The notes under the pieces were generated by a model. That model ran no database searches and was not told the origin of the DNA. It was given only the letters and a program-made list of their open reading frames with translations. Shown piece by piece: positions 21,291 to 30,434 of a stretch of 64,000 nt of DNA. Origin of the DNA: Shinella sp. XGS7 (GTDB lineage: Bacteria > Pseudomonadota > Gammaproteobacteria > Burkholderiales > Burkholderiaceae_C). The translations under genes were made by a program, and so were the position numbers. Where the stretch lies: NCBI RefSeq assembly GCF_020535565.1, contig NZ_CP084758.1:3919001-3983000 (forward strand). The letters are read 5' to 3'. How positions within the stretch are numbered: position 1 is the stretch's first letter; each line of letters opens with the position of its first letter.

Positions 21291-22022
21291 ATGAGAATCG
21301 TCATCTGCATGAAATGGGGCACCAAGTACGGCCCCGAGTACGTCAACCGGCTCTACGCCATGGTGCGCCGCCATCTGCGCGGCGACTTCCGTTTCGTCTG
21401 CCTGACCGACCGCCGCGAGGGCATACGCGCCGAGGTCGAGTGCCAGCCCATCCCGCCGCTGGACCTGCCGCCCGGCAGCCCGGAGCGCGGCTGGACCAAG
21501 CTGACCACCTTCAGCGATGACCTGGTCGAGAAGTACGGCCTGAGCGGCACCGCCCTCTTCCTGGATCTGGACGTGGTGATCGTGGACGACATCACGCCCT
21601 TCTTCGAGGTGCCGGGCGAGTTCCTGATCATTCACGACTGGAAGCGCCCCTGGCGCATCACCGGCAACTCCTCGGTCTACCGCTTCGAACTGGGGCGCCA
21701 CCCCGACATCCTGGCCAAGTTCCGCCGCGAGTTCGACGCCATCCGCCAGCGCTTCCGCAATGAACAGGCCTACCTCTCCGACGAGATGCAGCAAAAAGGC
21801 CTGCTCAAGTACTGGGACGCCGCCTGGTGCGCCAGCTACAAGTACCACTGCATCCCCGGCTGGCCGCGCAACTACTGGCAGACCCCGCGCATTCCGGCGG
21901 GCGCCCGCATCCTGATCTTCCATGGCGTGGTCAATCCGCCCGACGCCCTGGCCGGCCGCCACAACGGCAACTGGCGCCGCCCCCTGCCCGCGCCCTGGAT
22001 CGCGGACCACTGGCGCGAATGA
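21291..22022 (+). CDS. Putative glycosyltransferase with DxD motif
   Basis: 243 residues. Begins MRIVICMKWGTKYGPEYVNRLYAMV, has CLTDRREG and a DxD-type metal motif LFLDLDVVIVDD at about residue 100, all pointing to a GT-A fold transferase (GT8/capsule-type). It lacks a signal peptide or membrane helix. It is the first gene of a block overlapping by ATGA with the next; the block ends in msbA, so LPS core or O-antigen assembly is the likely pathway. Sugar and acceptor unknown. Confidence 0.7.
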   Translation: MRIVICMKWGTKYGPEYVNRLYAMVRRHLRGDFRFVCLTDRREGIRAEVECQPIPPLDLPPGSPERGWTKLTTFSDDLVEKYGLSGTALFLDLDVVIVDDITPFFEVPGEFLIIHDWKRPWRITGNSSVYRFELGRHPDILAKFRREFDAIRQRFRNEQAYLSDEMQQKGLLKYWDAAWCASYKYHCIPGWPRNYWQTPRIPAGARILIFHGVVNPPDALAGRHNGNWRRPLPAPWIADHWRE

Positions 22023-23161
22023 GCTCAGGCGAAAGCCCCACCATGCGCCCTGCCCCACCCCGGGTGCTGCACTTCGTCACCGGCGGTTTCTCCGGCGCCA
22101 CCCAGGTGGCCCTGGACTTGGTGCGGGCTGGCGTGGCCAGCGGCCGCAGCCAGCCCCTGCTGGTGCTACGCCACAAGCGCCAGACCGACCCGGCACGCAT
22201 CGAGGCCTTGCGCGCCGAGGGCCTGCCCATCGAGGTCTTGCCCGGCGGCAGCCGCCTGCTCACCCTGTTCGCGCTCTGGCGTCTGTGCCGGCGCTGGCGG
22301 CCCGAGGTGCTGGTGGCCCACGGCTTCCCCGAGCATCTGCTGGGCCGCTGGGCCGGGCTGTATGCCGGCGTGCCGCATCTCGTGCATGTGGAACACAACT
22401 CGCGTGAGCGCTACGGTCTGTGGCGCCGCGCCCAGGCCCTGTTCCTGGCGCGCCGCACTGACCGCATCGTGGGCTGCTCCGAGGGCGTGCGCCAGAGCCT
22501 GCTGCGCCTGGGCATGCCGGCCGAGCGCTGCATCGCCATCTCCAACGGCATCCGCCTGCAGCCCTTTGCCGAAGCCGAGTCTCACCCCTATGCCCTGCGC
22601 CAGCCCGGCCTGGTGATGGCGGCACGCTTCGCCAAGCAAAAGGATCACCTGACCCTGATACGCGCCCTGGCCCTGCTGGCCCAGCGCGGCCTGCGTCCGC
22701 CCCTGCTGCTGGCAGGCGGCGGCAGCCGCTACCACGAGGCCGCGGCCAAACGCCTGGTCAAGCGCCTGGGCCTGGGCGAGCAAGTGCAGTTCCTGGGCTT
22801 TCACCCCGGCGTGCCGGCCCTGCTGATGCAGCACCAGATCGCTGTGCTCTCCAGCCATTACGAGGGCATGCCCCTGTCCCTGGTGGAGGGCATGGCCGCC
22901 GGATGCGCGGTGCTGGGCACGGCCGTACCCGGCATCCAGGAGCTGATACAGGACGGCGTCAATGGCCGCCTGGTGCCGCCCCGCGATCCTGTCGCCATGG
23001 CCGACACCCTCGAAGTCCTTCTAAGAAACCCTTCCGAGGCAGAACGCCTGAGCCTGAATGGTCGACAGGACGTCAAGCGACACTACGCTGTCGACCACAT
23101 GCTCGGCGACTATGAAGACCTGTGGGAACGCCTGCTGAACTCGAAACCTCCAGAAAAATGA
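22019..23161 (+). CDS. Glycosyltransferase family 4
   Basis: 380 residues with the two-domain GT-B layout: RVLHFVTGGFSGATQVALDLV at the N-terminus and a C-terminal donor-binding region with SSHYEGMPLSLVEGMAAGCAVLGTAVPGIQELI (the E-x7-E motif). The ATG at 22019 overlaps the upstream stop; ATG at 22043 is an alternative. Likely transfers a sugar to an LPS intermediate on the cytoplasmic face. Confidence 0.85.
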   Translation: MSSGESPTMRPAPPRVLHFVTGGFSGATQVALDLVRAGVASGRSQPLLVLRHKRQTDPARIEALRAEGLPIEVLPGGSRLLTLFALWRLCRRWRPEVLVAHGFPEHLLGRWAGLYAGVPHLVHVEHNSRERYGLWRRAQALFLARRTDRIVGCSEGVRQSLLRLGMPAERCIAISNGIRLQPFAEAESHPYALRQPGLVMAARFAKQKDHLTLIRALALLAQRGLRPPLLLAGGGSRYHEAAAKRLVKRLGLGEQVQFLGFHPGVPALLMQHQIAVLSSHYEGMPLSLVEGMAAGCAVLGTAVPGIQELIQDGVNGRLVPPRDPVAMADTLEVLLRNPSEAERLSLNGRQDVKRHYAVDHMLGDYEDLWERLLNSKPPEK

Positions 23162-24189
23162 ACACGAGCACACCCTGGCTGTCCGTCCTCATCCCGGTCT
23201 ACAACGTCAAGGCCTATCTGCGCGAGTGCGTGAGCTCCGTGACAGCGCAGATGGATGCAGGCGTCGAGCTCATCCTGCTTGACGACTGTTCTACAGATGG
23301 CTCCGATGCCTTGCTCACCGAGTTGCAAGGCGAGGCGCCCGGACTGCGCCTGCTGCGCCATGAGCGAAATCGTGGCTTGTCGGCCGCCCGGAACAGTCTT
23401 CTAGATCAGGCGAGGGGCGACTACGTCTGGTTCCTCGACTCCGACGACTACCTGATGCCCGGGGCCATCGAGGGACTGCGCCGGCTCGTGCAGGCGCACC
23501 AGCCCGAGCTGGTGATCTGTGACTTCCGCCTACAGCGCGAGCGCATGGGCCTCAAGCACCGCCTGCGCGGAGAACTGCATCGGCGAACGCTGCATGCGCC
23601 GCCCGGCCAACTGCGCGACAGCACCTCGGAACTGCTGGAAGGGCTGTTCACGGCTGGCCATCTCTACACCTGGTCCAAGATCGCCAAGCGAAGTCTCTGG
23701 GGCGCGGATCTGCGTTTTCCCGAAGGACGCTATTTCGAGGACATGAGCACGACCCCCCTCTTGGCCTTGCGCACGCGCAACTGGTGGTACGAAGACCAAG
23801 TCTGGGTCGCGTACCGCATGCGCAGCGGCAGCATTTTGCGCAGCGAACCCAGCGTGGAGAAGGAAACCCATATGCTGGAGGCCCTCCAGCAACCGCGCCA
23901 GGCACTGGCGGCGCACCCCGACATCGCCCCCCGCGCCCTGTTTGCCTGGTCCCATTTCGTCGCCCGGGGCTTCATCGGGGCATCGCGCCATCTCCAGCAC
24001 GATGCTGCACTGTCCGCTCAATACCTACCCCGCTTTCTCGAGGCCATGCGACGCTCCATGCCCCTAAGCATCGCCCAGTTGCAGCGCGAGTATGTGCGTT
24101 GTGGCTGGCTGTGGCGCGGCCTGCGCTTCAGTCATTGGCTGAAGAAGGCCGTCGACGCGGCCGCAGCCGCGAAGGGAGCCACGCCTTGA
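23158..24189 (+). CDS. Glycosyltransferase family 2 (paralog 1)
   Basis: 343 residues, GT-A fold. SVLIPVYNVKAYLRECV and LILLDDCSTDGS are the nucleotide-sugar site, and WFLDSDDYLMPGA holds the metal-binding DxD. It is clearly related along its length to the next gene (shared LRHERNRGLSAARNSLL, LKHRLRGE, HTWSKIA-like, FPEGRYFED). The ATGA overlap with the upstream stop sets the start at 23158; an upstream in-frame ATG at 23122 would overlap more. Acceptor unknown. Confidence 0.85.
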   Translation: MNTSTPWLSVLIPVYNVKAYLRECVSSVTAQMDAGVELILLDDCSTDGSDALLTELQGEAPGLRLLRHERNRGLSAARNSLLDQARGDYVWFLDSDDYLMPGAIEGLRRLVQAHQPELVICDFRLQRERMGLKHRLRGELHRRTLHAPPGQLRDSTSELLEGLFTAGHLYTWSKIAKRSLWGADLRFPEGRYFEDMSTTPLLALRTRNWWYEDQVWVAYRMRSGSILRSEPSVEKETHMLEALQQPRQALAAHPDIAPRALFAWSHFVARGFIGASRHLQHDAALSAQYLPRFLEAMRRSMPLSIAQLQREYVRCGWLWRGLRFSHWLKKAVDAAAAAKGATP

Positions 24190-25262
24190 TGGACGAGTTT
24201 GTGCCCAGCCCCCCTCATCCTGCTCCGGCCGAGCCGCCGCCAGCGCAGGCCCGTCCCTGGCTGAGCATCCTGATCCCGGTCTACAACGTGGAGGAATGGC
24301 TGCGTCCCTGTGTGGCGTCGGTCTTGCAGCAGATACCGGCGCTGGCCCCACCACAACGCGTTGAGATTCTGTTGCTGGACGATGCCTCTACAGACGGCTC
24401 GGCCCGCGTGATGGAATCCTTGGCAGCCGAGCATGCCGGCCAGCTTCGCCTGCTGCGTCATGCTCGCAACGCGGGCCTCTCGGCCGCGCGCAACAGCCTG
24501 CTGCAAGCCTGCACCGGGCGCTATGTCTGGTTTCTGGACTCGGATGATCTGCTGATGACTGGCGCCTTGCGCGGACTGGCTCTGGCCCTGGACCAGCAGG
24601 CCTGCGATCTGGTTCTGTGCGACTTCACAGTCGTGCGTGAGCACACGCAACTCAAGCACCGCTTGCGCGGCGAGCATCATCGGCACACCTTCCGCGGCCC
24701 CGCGCGCCAGCGCCTGAGCGACACCTCCTTGCTGCTCGAAGGCCTGTTTGCCGAGGGCAAACTGCACACGTGGAGCAAGATCGCCAGGCGTGAGCTCTGG
24801 GCTGAAGATCTACGCTTTCCTGTGGGTCGCTACTACGAGGATCTCTACACCTCCCCGGAGCTCGCCCTGCGGGCGAGAAGCTACGTCTACATCCCAGAAT
24901 GCTGGGTGGGCTACCGACAGCGCGCCGGCAGCATTCTGGCGACACTGAACGAGAACAAACTCAAAGACATGATGGACTCCCTGGTCGGCCTGCCGCAGCG
25001 CCTGCACTCCATGCAGCCGCCGCTCAGCGACGGCGCGCGCTTCGCCATCGCGCACTACATTGCCCGAAGCTATGTGAGCGCTGCGCGCTTCATCGCCCGC
25101 CGGGCCAATACGGCCGCTCTCCACACATGCCACACCCAACTGCTCGCCAGTCTGCCTATGTCACCCGCGCAGTTGATACGCCAGTATCTGCGGCGAGGCT
25201 GGTTCTGGCGCGCACTGCGCCTGCATTTTTGGCTGCGTCGCGGTGAAGGGGCTGCAGCATGA
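24189..25262 (+). CDS. Glycosyltransferase family 2 (paralog 2)
   Basis: 357 residues; same architecture as its upstream neighbour, with a Pro-rich N-terminal extension of about 20 residues. SILIPVYNVEEWLRPCV, LLLDDASTDGSA and WFLDSDDLLMTGA are the catalytic motifs. The start at 24189 shares one base with the previous stop (TGATG). It overlaps msbA by 4 bases. Tandem duplication followed by divergence is the simplest origin of the pair; the two may add consecutive similar sugars. Confidence 0.85.
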   Translation: MDEFVPSPPHPAPAEPPPAQARPWLSILIPVYNVEEWLRPCVASVLQQIPALAPPQRVEILLLDDASTDGSARVMESLAAEHAGQLRLLRHARNAGLSAARNSLLQACTGRYVWFLDSDDLLMTGALRGLALALDQQACDLVLCDFTVVREHTQLKHRLRGEHHRHTFRGPARQRLSDTSLLLEGLFAEGKLHTWSKIARRELWAEDLRFPVGRYYEDLYTSPELALRARSYVYIPECWVGYRQRAGSILATLNENKLKDMMDSLVGLPQRLHSMQPPLSDGARFAIAHYIARSYVSAARFIARRANTAALHTCHTQLLASLPMSPAQLIRQYLRRGWFWRALRLHFWLRRGEGAAA

Positions 25263-27004
25263 CCCCTCAGATTCACAGCCGCGTTGACGAATCCGCATTG
25301 CGGCGCCTGCTCAGCTTCGTCAAGCCCTACCGCCTGGGCGTGGCCCTGACCCTGCTGGCCTATCTGGCGGCCGCGGCCACCGAGCCCCTGATTCCGGAAC
25401 TGCTCAAGCGCGTGTTCAAGCCGGGTTTCGAGCAGGAGACCTTTTCCATCTGGTGGGTGCCCGCCACCCTGATCGGCCTGTATGTGGTGCGCGGCCTGAC
25501 CAGCTTCGCCGGCCAGTACCTGCTGAACTGGACGGTGCTGCGCAGCGTCACCGATCTGCGCCAGGCCCTGGTCAATGCCCTGCTGCGCGCCGACGCCAGC
25601 GTCTACACCAGCCTGCAGCCCGGCATGGCGGTCACCAAGGTGATCAATGACCCGCAGCAGTCCCTGTCCCTGCTGGGCCACACCCTGAGCACCCTGCTGC
25701 GCGACGGTCTGCCGGCCCTGGCCATGCTGGGCTACCTCTTCATCCTGAACTGGAAGCTCACCCTGATGTCCATGGTCACCCTGCCGGCCATGGCCTTTGT
25801 CGTGAAGAAGGTGAACCAGCGTGTGCGCAAGATGGGCACGCTGAGCTACGACGCCCAGATGAATCTGGCGGCCAAGGTGGACGATGTGACCCGGGCCTGG
25901 CGCGTGGTGCGCAGCTTCGACGCCGCTGGCTATGAGCGCGAGCGCTTTGCCGAGATCGCGATGGATGTGCGCCGCAACTCACTCAAGCAGGCTGCGGCCG
26001 GAGCGCTGAACCAGCCCCTGTCCCAGCTGGTGGCCAGCGTGGGCCTCTCCCTGATCGCCAGCATCGCCCTGCTGCAGGCGCGGGCCGACCAGACCTCGGC
26101 CAGCGAGTTCGTGGCCTATATCACTGCCCTGCTGCTGCTGATCTCGCGCCTGCGCCACCTCAGCGACCTGGCCACCCCCATCAGCAATGCCACGGTGCTG
26201 GCGCGCGGCTGCCTGGAGCTGCTGAACCTGCCGGCCGAGTCCGACAGCGGCCGCGCCGCCCCCCACCTGCCGGTGCAGGGCGAGCTGCGCCTGGAAGGCG
26301 TGCGCCTGCAATACCCCGGGGCCGAGCGCCCGGCCCTGGATGGCCTGGACCTGCACATCCCGGCGGGCCAGACCACGGCCCTGGTCGGCGCCTCGGGCGC
26401 GGGCAAGAGCTCGGTGATCCACCTGCTGCTGGGCTTTGCCCAGCCGGACGGCGGCCGCATCCTGCTGGACGGGCAGGACATCACCGCGCTGCGCAAGGCC
26501 GATCTGCGGCGCCAGTTCGCCGTGGTCTCGCAGGACATCGTGCTCTTTGATGCCTCGGTGGCCGAGAACGTGGCCTATGCCCAGCCCCTGGATGCCGCGC
26601 GGCTGGAACAGGCCCTGCGCGCCGCCCACCTCTGGGACTTTGTGCAAGGCCTGCCCCAGGGCGTGGACAGCAATGTGGGCGCCAATGGCAGCAAGCTCAG
26701 CGGCGGCCAGCGCCAGCGCCTGGCCATCGCCCGCGCGCTCTACAAGGACGCGCCCATCTGGGTCTTCGACGAAGCCACCTCGGCCCTGGACACCGAGAGC
26801 GAGCGCGCCGTGCAGCAGGCCCTGGAGCAGTGGCAGGGCAAGAAGACCCTGATCCTGATCGCGCACCGCCTCTCCACCGTGCGCGGGGCCGATGCCATCC
26901 ATGTGCTGGCCCAGGGCCGGGTGCTGGAGTCGGGCGACCACGGCACGCTGATGCGCCGCGACGGCGCCTACGCCGCCATGGTCCAGGCCCAGCTGGGCGA
27001 CTGA
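25259..27004 (+). CDS. msbA: Lipid A/LPS export ABC transporter, MsbA family
   Basis: 581 residues: six transmembrane helices (about 20-310), then an ATPase domain with Walker A GASGAGKSS, signature LSGGQRQRLAIARAL and Walker B IWVFDEATSALD, H-loop IAHRLSTV. Flips lipid A-core across the inner membrane. Its place at the end of an overlapping glycosyltransferase block after lapAB supports an LPS role; generic type-I exporters look similar. Confidence 0.88.
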   Translation: MTPQIHSRVDESALRRLLSFVKPYRLGVALTLLAYLAAAATEPLIPELLKRVFKPGFEQETFSIWWVPATLIGLYVVRGLTSFAGQYLLNWTVLRSVTDLRQALVNALLRADASVYTSLQPGMAVTKVINDPQQSLSLLGHTLSTLLRDGLPALAMLGYLFILNWKLTLMSMVTLPAMAFVVKKVNQRVRKMGTLSYDAQMNLAAKVDDVTRAWRVVRSFDAAGYERERFAEIAMDVRRNSLKQAAAGALNQPLSQLVASVGLSLIASIALLQARADQTSASEFVAYITALLLLISRLRHLSDLATPISNATVLARGCLELLNLPAESDSGRAAPHLPVQGELRLEGVRLQYPGAERPALDGLDLHIPAGQTTALVGASGAGKSSVIHLLLGFAQPDGGRILLDGQDITALRKADLRRQFAVVSQDIVLFDASVAENVAYAQPLDAARLEQALRAAHLWDFVQGLPQGVDSNVGANGSKLSGGQRQRLAIARALYKDAPIWVFDEATSALDTESERAVQQALEQWQGKKTLILIAHRLSTVRGADAIHVLAQGRVLESGDHGTLMRRDGAYAAMVQAQLGD

Positions 27005-27007
27005 GCC

Positions 27008-27382
27008 ATGCCGGCGCGCGCGGCTCAGCTCCCGCGCCGCCGCTGGCTGCACCTGGCCGCCCTGCTGCTGTCGCCCTGGCTGTCGCCCCGGGGTCTGCAG
27101 GCCCAGACGGCAACCCTGGAGCTCAATCAGGCCGACCGGGCCGAGCTCGAATCCCTGCCCGGCATCGGTCCGCAGCTGGCCGAGCGACTGCTGGCCGAGC
27201 GCGCCCGCGCCCCCTTCGCCCACTGGCCTGAGCTGCTGCGCCGCGTGCGCGGCCTGGGCCCGCGCCTGGCGCGGCGGCTTTCCGGCGCCGGGCTGCGGGT
27301 GAACGGGCAGGCGTATGCCGACACCGAAGCGCCCCCCGAGGCGGACGCGGCTTCTTTGTCAGCCCCGACACAAACTCGCTAA
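27008..27382 (+). CDS. ComEA-like helix-hairpin-helix exported protein
   Basis: 124 residues: a basic N-terminus and hydrophobic signal segment (about 14-32), then a ComEA-type region ATLELNQADRAELESLPGIGPQLAERLL with a second partial HhH (LRRVRGLGPRLARRLSGAGL). ComEA proteins bind incoming DNA in the periplasm during transformation. It starts 4 bases after msbA, so is probably read on the same transcript. No other competence gene is visible in the window. Confidence 0.8.
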   Translation: MPARAAQLPRRRWLHLAALLLSPWLSPRGLQAQTATLELNQADRAELESLPGIGPQLAERLLAERARAPFAHWPELLRRVRGLGPRLARRLSGAGLRVNGQAYADTEAPPEADAASLSAPTQTR

Positions 27383-27415
27383 ACCGCTGACAAGGCGGGC
27401 CACTCCAATGCAGGC

Positions 27416-28378
27416 ATGGCGGGGCGATGTCCGCCCGCCACCCACACCCAGGAGTTACCCCATGCGCGCCATTCAGCCCCCCTGCACGAGGACCATCACG
27501 AAGGACTGGCCCAGGACCTGCCCGCCCTGCTGCGCCTGCAGCAGCGCCGCCGCGCGCTGGGCTGGCTGGCCGGTGCCGGCAGCCTGGCCCTGCTGGGCTG
27601 TGGCGGCGGCGGGGGTGACGAGGGCAGCAGCAGCGCATCCTCCAGCAGCAGTTCGGGCAGCAGCTCCAGCGGCAGTTCGGGTAGCAGCAGCTCGGGCAGC
27701 AGCACCAGCGGTGGCACCAGCACCAGCAGCTGCTCGGTGATCCCCGAGGAGACCGCCGGCCCCTACCCCGGCGACGGTTCCAACAGCAACGGCAGCGGCG
27801 TGAGCAATGCCCTGGCCCTGGCCGGCATCGTGCGCAGCGACATCCGCTCCAGCGTGGCCGGCGTCAGCGGCACAGCCGAGGGCGTGCCCCTGAGCCTGAG
27901 CATCCGCCTGCTCAACACCAATGGCAGCTGCGCCACTCTGGCCGGCTATGCCATCTACCTCTGGCACTGCACCCGCGACGGTCTCTACTCGCTCTACTCC
28001 AGCGGCATCACCCAGCAGAACTATCTGCGGGGCGTGCAGGAGACCAATAGCGAGGGCATCGCCACCTTCGCCACCATCTTCCCGGGCTGCTATGCCGGCC
28101 GCATGCCGCATATGCACTTCGAGGTCTACCGCAGCCTGGCCAGCGCCAGCAGCTACACGAGCAAGCTGCGTACCTCGCAGATCGCCTTCCCCACCGAGGT
28201 CTGCAACACCGTGTATGCCGGCGCCACCGGCTACAGCGAGAGCGCGCGCAACTTCGGCCAGATCAGCTTCTCCAGCGACAACGTCTTCAGCGACGGCGTC
28301 ACCCTGCAGATGGCCAGCGTCAGCGGCAGCATCGCGGCGGGCTACACGGCCAGCCTGAACGTGGCCATCGCCGCCTGA
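27416..28378 (+). CDS. Intradiol ring-cleavage dioxygenase-like lipoprotein, start frame uncertain
   Basis: 320 codons from the only in-frame ATG. After a His-rich N-terminus (HEDHHEGLAQDLP) there is a signal segment ending in LALLGCGGGG, suggesting lipid attachment at Cys, then a Ser/Gly-rich linker (about 35 residues), then a catechol/protocatechuate dioxygenase-like beta domain (ETAGPYPGDGS, YAIYLWHCTRDGLYS, YLRGVQETNSEG, FPGCYAGRMPHMHFEVY) with Tyr/His iron-ligand candidates. The well-placed ATG at 27462 behind AGGAGTTACCCC is out of frame; one more C in the run at 27477-27482 would join it to the body. True substrate unknown. Confidence 0.75.
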   Translation: MAGRCPPATHTQELPHARHSAPLHEDHHEGLAQDLPALLRLQQRRRALGWLAGAGSLALLGCGGGGGDEGSSSASSSSSSGSSSSGSSGSSSSGSSTSGGTSTSSCSVIPEETAGPYPGDGSNSNGSGVSNALALAGIVRSDIRSSVAGVSGTAEGVPLSLSIRLLNTNGSCATLAGYAIYLWHCTRDGLYSLYSSGITQQNYLRGVQETNSEGIATFATIFPGCYAGRMPHMHFEVYRSLASASSYTSKLRTSQIAFPTEVCNTVYAGATGYSESARNFGQISFSSDNVFSDGVTLQMASVSGSIAAGYTASLNVAIAA

Positions 28379-28458
28379 GCCGCCCTGCCATGACCGAGCT
28401 CACGCCTGGTGTATCGTGCGCCGAGCCGGATGGGCTCGAGACACAGCAGGAGACCTCG

Positions 28459-29178
28459 ATGAGCAAGGGCGGCCCGGGCGCGCTGCGCTGCCTGGTGGTG
28501 GATGACGATGCCGAGATCCGGCATGCGCTGCAGGACTATCTGCAGAGCTTTGCCATGCAGGTCACGGCCGCGGCCGATGGTGTGGAAATGCGCCGCCTGC
28601 TGGGCAGCCGCGAGTTCGACCTGGTGATCCTGGACCTGATGCTGCCCGGCGAAGACGGCCTGTCCCTGTGCCGCTGGCTGCGCCAGCAGCACCACGAGAC
28701 GGCCATCATCATGCTCACGGCCCAGGGCGACCCGGTCAGCCGCATCGTGGGCCTGGAGATGGGCGCCGACGACTACCTGGCCAAGCCCTTCGAGCCCCGC
28801 GAGCTGGTGGCACGCATCCACGCCATCCGCCGCCGCCTGGGCCGGGGCGAGGAGGCCGCCAGCAGCGCCCGGCGCGAGTTCCGCTTCGAGGGCTGGCGCT
28901 TCGACCGCCTGCTGCGCCAGCTGGTCTCGCCCGAGGGCGTGGTGGTGGCCCTGTCCAGCGCCGAGTTCCGCCTGCTGCTGGCCTTTGCCGAGCGCCCGGG
29001 CCGGGTGCTCAGCCGCGAGCAGCTGATCGAGCTGACCCGGGCCCCGGGCGTGGAGGTGAACGACCGCAGCATCGACCTGGGCGTCTCCCGCCTGCGCCAG
29101 AAGCTGGGCGATGCGCCGCCACGCCTGATCCGCACCATGCGGGGCGAGGGCTATCTCTTCGATGTCCAGATCAGCTGA
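28459..29178 (+). CDS. OmpR-family response regulator
   Basis: 239 residues: receiver domain (acidic pair in VVDDDAE, phospho-acceptor Asp59 in VILDLMLPGEDG, Lys in DYLAKPFEP) and a winged-helix output domain ending in LIRTMRGEGYLFDV. AGGAG 7 bases before the ATG at 28459 favours this start over an upstream ATG at 28390. It is coupled to the kinase gene that follows. Targets unknown. Confidence 0.92.
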   Translation: MSKGGPGALRCLVVDDDAEIRHALQDYLQSFAMQVTAAADGVEMRRLLGSREFDLVILDLMLPGEDGLSLCRWLRQQHHETAIIMLTAQGDPVSRIVGLEMGADDYLAKPFEPRELVARIHAIRRRLGRGEEAASSARREFRFEGWRFDRLLRQLVSPEGVVVALSSAEFRLLLAFAERPGRVLSREQLIELTRAPGVEVNDRSIDLGVSRLRQKLGDAPPRLIRTMRGEGYLFDVQIS

Positions 29179-29188
29179 GGCCCGCGAC

Positions 29189-30418
29189 ATGGGCTGGTTC
29201 ACCGACACCCTGGCCAAACGCCTGTTCCTGCTGATGTGGGCCGCGCTCGTGGGCAGCCATCTGCTGGCCTATGCCGCCGTGCACCTGGTGCAGTTCGGCC
29301 CCAATGCGCCAGGTCGCCTGCCCACCCTGCCCTCGCTGCCGCCCACCCCGGGCCTGGGCGAACGCCCCCTGCATGAACGCCTGCAGCCGCCACCCCGGCG
29401 CCCGCCCGCCCCCCAAGCTCCGCAGGCGGAGGACGCGGCCCTGGGTGAGGACGCCGCCGCCCTGCCCCCACCGCGAGGCCCCGGCGGCGAAGCCCCCCAT
29501 CACGGCCCCCGCCCCGGGCCGCGCCTGCCCGCGGGCGTGCTGCTGCTGGACTATGGCGTGCGCCTGCTGGTGATCGCCCTGGCCGCCTGGTGGGGCTCGC
29601 GCTGGCTGGCGCGCCCCATGCGCGAGCTGGTGCAGGCCTCGGAGCAGCTCTCGGGCGCGCTGGAAGGCCCGACCCGGCCCCAGGCCCTGGACGAGCAGCG
29701 CGGCACGCGCGAGGTGCGCGAGGCGGCCCGGGTCTTCAATGGCATGGCGCAGCGCCTGCGTCGCCAGTTCAGCGAGCGCGGCCTGATGGTGGCCGCCATC
29801 TCCCACGATCTGCGCACCCCGCTGACCCGGCTGCGCATGCGCCTGGAAACCCTGGACGCCCCGGCCGAGCAGCGCGAGCGCGCCGCGGCCGATATCCGCG
29901 AGATGAATGCCCTGATCGATCAGACCCTGAGCCTGTTCCGCGGCGCGGGTGACGAGGCCCTACAGGACACCGATGTCGCCGCCCTGGTCCAGGCCCTGGC
30001 CGACGACCTGGCCGAGCAGGGCCAGCCGGTGCAGGCTGATCTGGGGGCCTCACCCGAGGCAGCGGCCGTGGCGCGGGTCCAGCCCCAGGCGCTGCGACGG
30101 GTGCTGGACAATCTGCTGGGCAATGCCCTGCGCTACGGTGCCGGCCCCATCCGCCTGGGCCTGGCGCGCGAGCCGGGCACCCTGCTGCTGCGGGTGGACG
30201 ATGCCGGCCCCGGCATCCCCGCCGATCAGCTGGAGGCGGTGTTCCAGCCCTTCTTCCGCCTGGAAGCCTCGCGCAACCGCGAGACCGGAGGCAGCGGTCT
30301 GGGGCTCTACATCGCCCGCGACCTGGTACAGCGCATGGGCGGCAGCCTGCGCCTGCTCAACCGGCCCGAAGGCGGTTTGCGCGCCGAGCTGCGGCTGCCC
30401 CTGCTGCCGCCCCACTGA
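29189..30418 (+). CDS. EnvZ-type sensor histidine kinase
   Basis: 409 residues: TM1 (about 9-34), a periplasmic loop that is extremely Pro-rich (residues 40-112), TM2 (about 116-137), HAMP, HisKA with His206 in AAISHDLRTPLTRLR, and HATPase with LDNLLGNALRYG, DDAGPGIP and SGLGLYIARDLVQRMGG. The start at 29189 (MGWFTDTLAKRL) follows the regulator by 10 bases; an ATG at 29162 would overlap it. The resemblance to EnvZ is in the cytoplasmic part; the sensor loop is unlike EnvZ. Stimulus unknown. Confidence 0.9.
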   Translation: MGWFTDTLAKRLFLLMWAALVGSHLLAYAAVHLVQFGPNAPGRLPTLPSLPPTPGLGERPLHERLQPPPRRPPAPQAPQAEDAALGEDAAALPPPRGPGGEAPHHGPRPGPRLPAGVLLLDYGVRLLVIALAAWWGSRWLARPMRELVQASEQLSGALEGPTRPQALDEQRGTREVREAARVFNGMAQRLRRQFSERGLMVAAISHDLRTPLTRLRMRLETLDAPAEQRERAAADIREMNALIDQTLSLFRGAGDEALQDTDVAALVQALADDLAEQGQPVQADLGASPEAAAVARVQPQALRRVLDNLLGNALRYGAGPIRLGLAREPGTLLLRVDDAGPGIPADQLEAVFQPFFRLEASRNRETGGSGLGLYIARDLVQRMGGSLRLLNRPEGGLRAELRLPLLPPH

Positions 30419-30434
30419 GCGGCGACCGGGTGGC

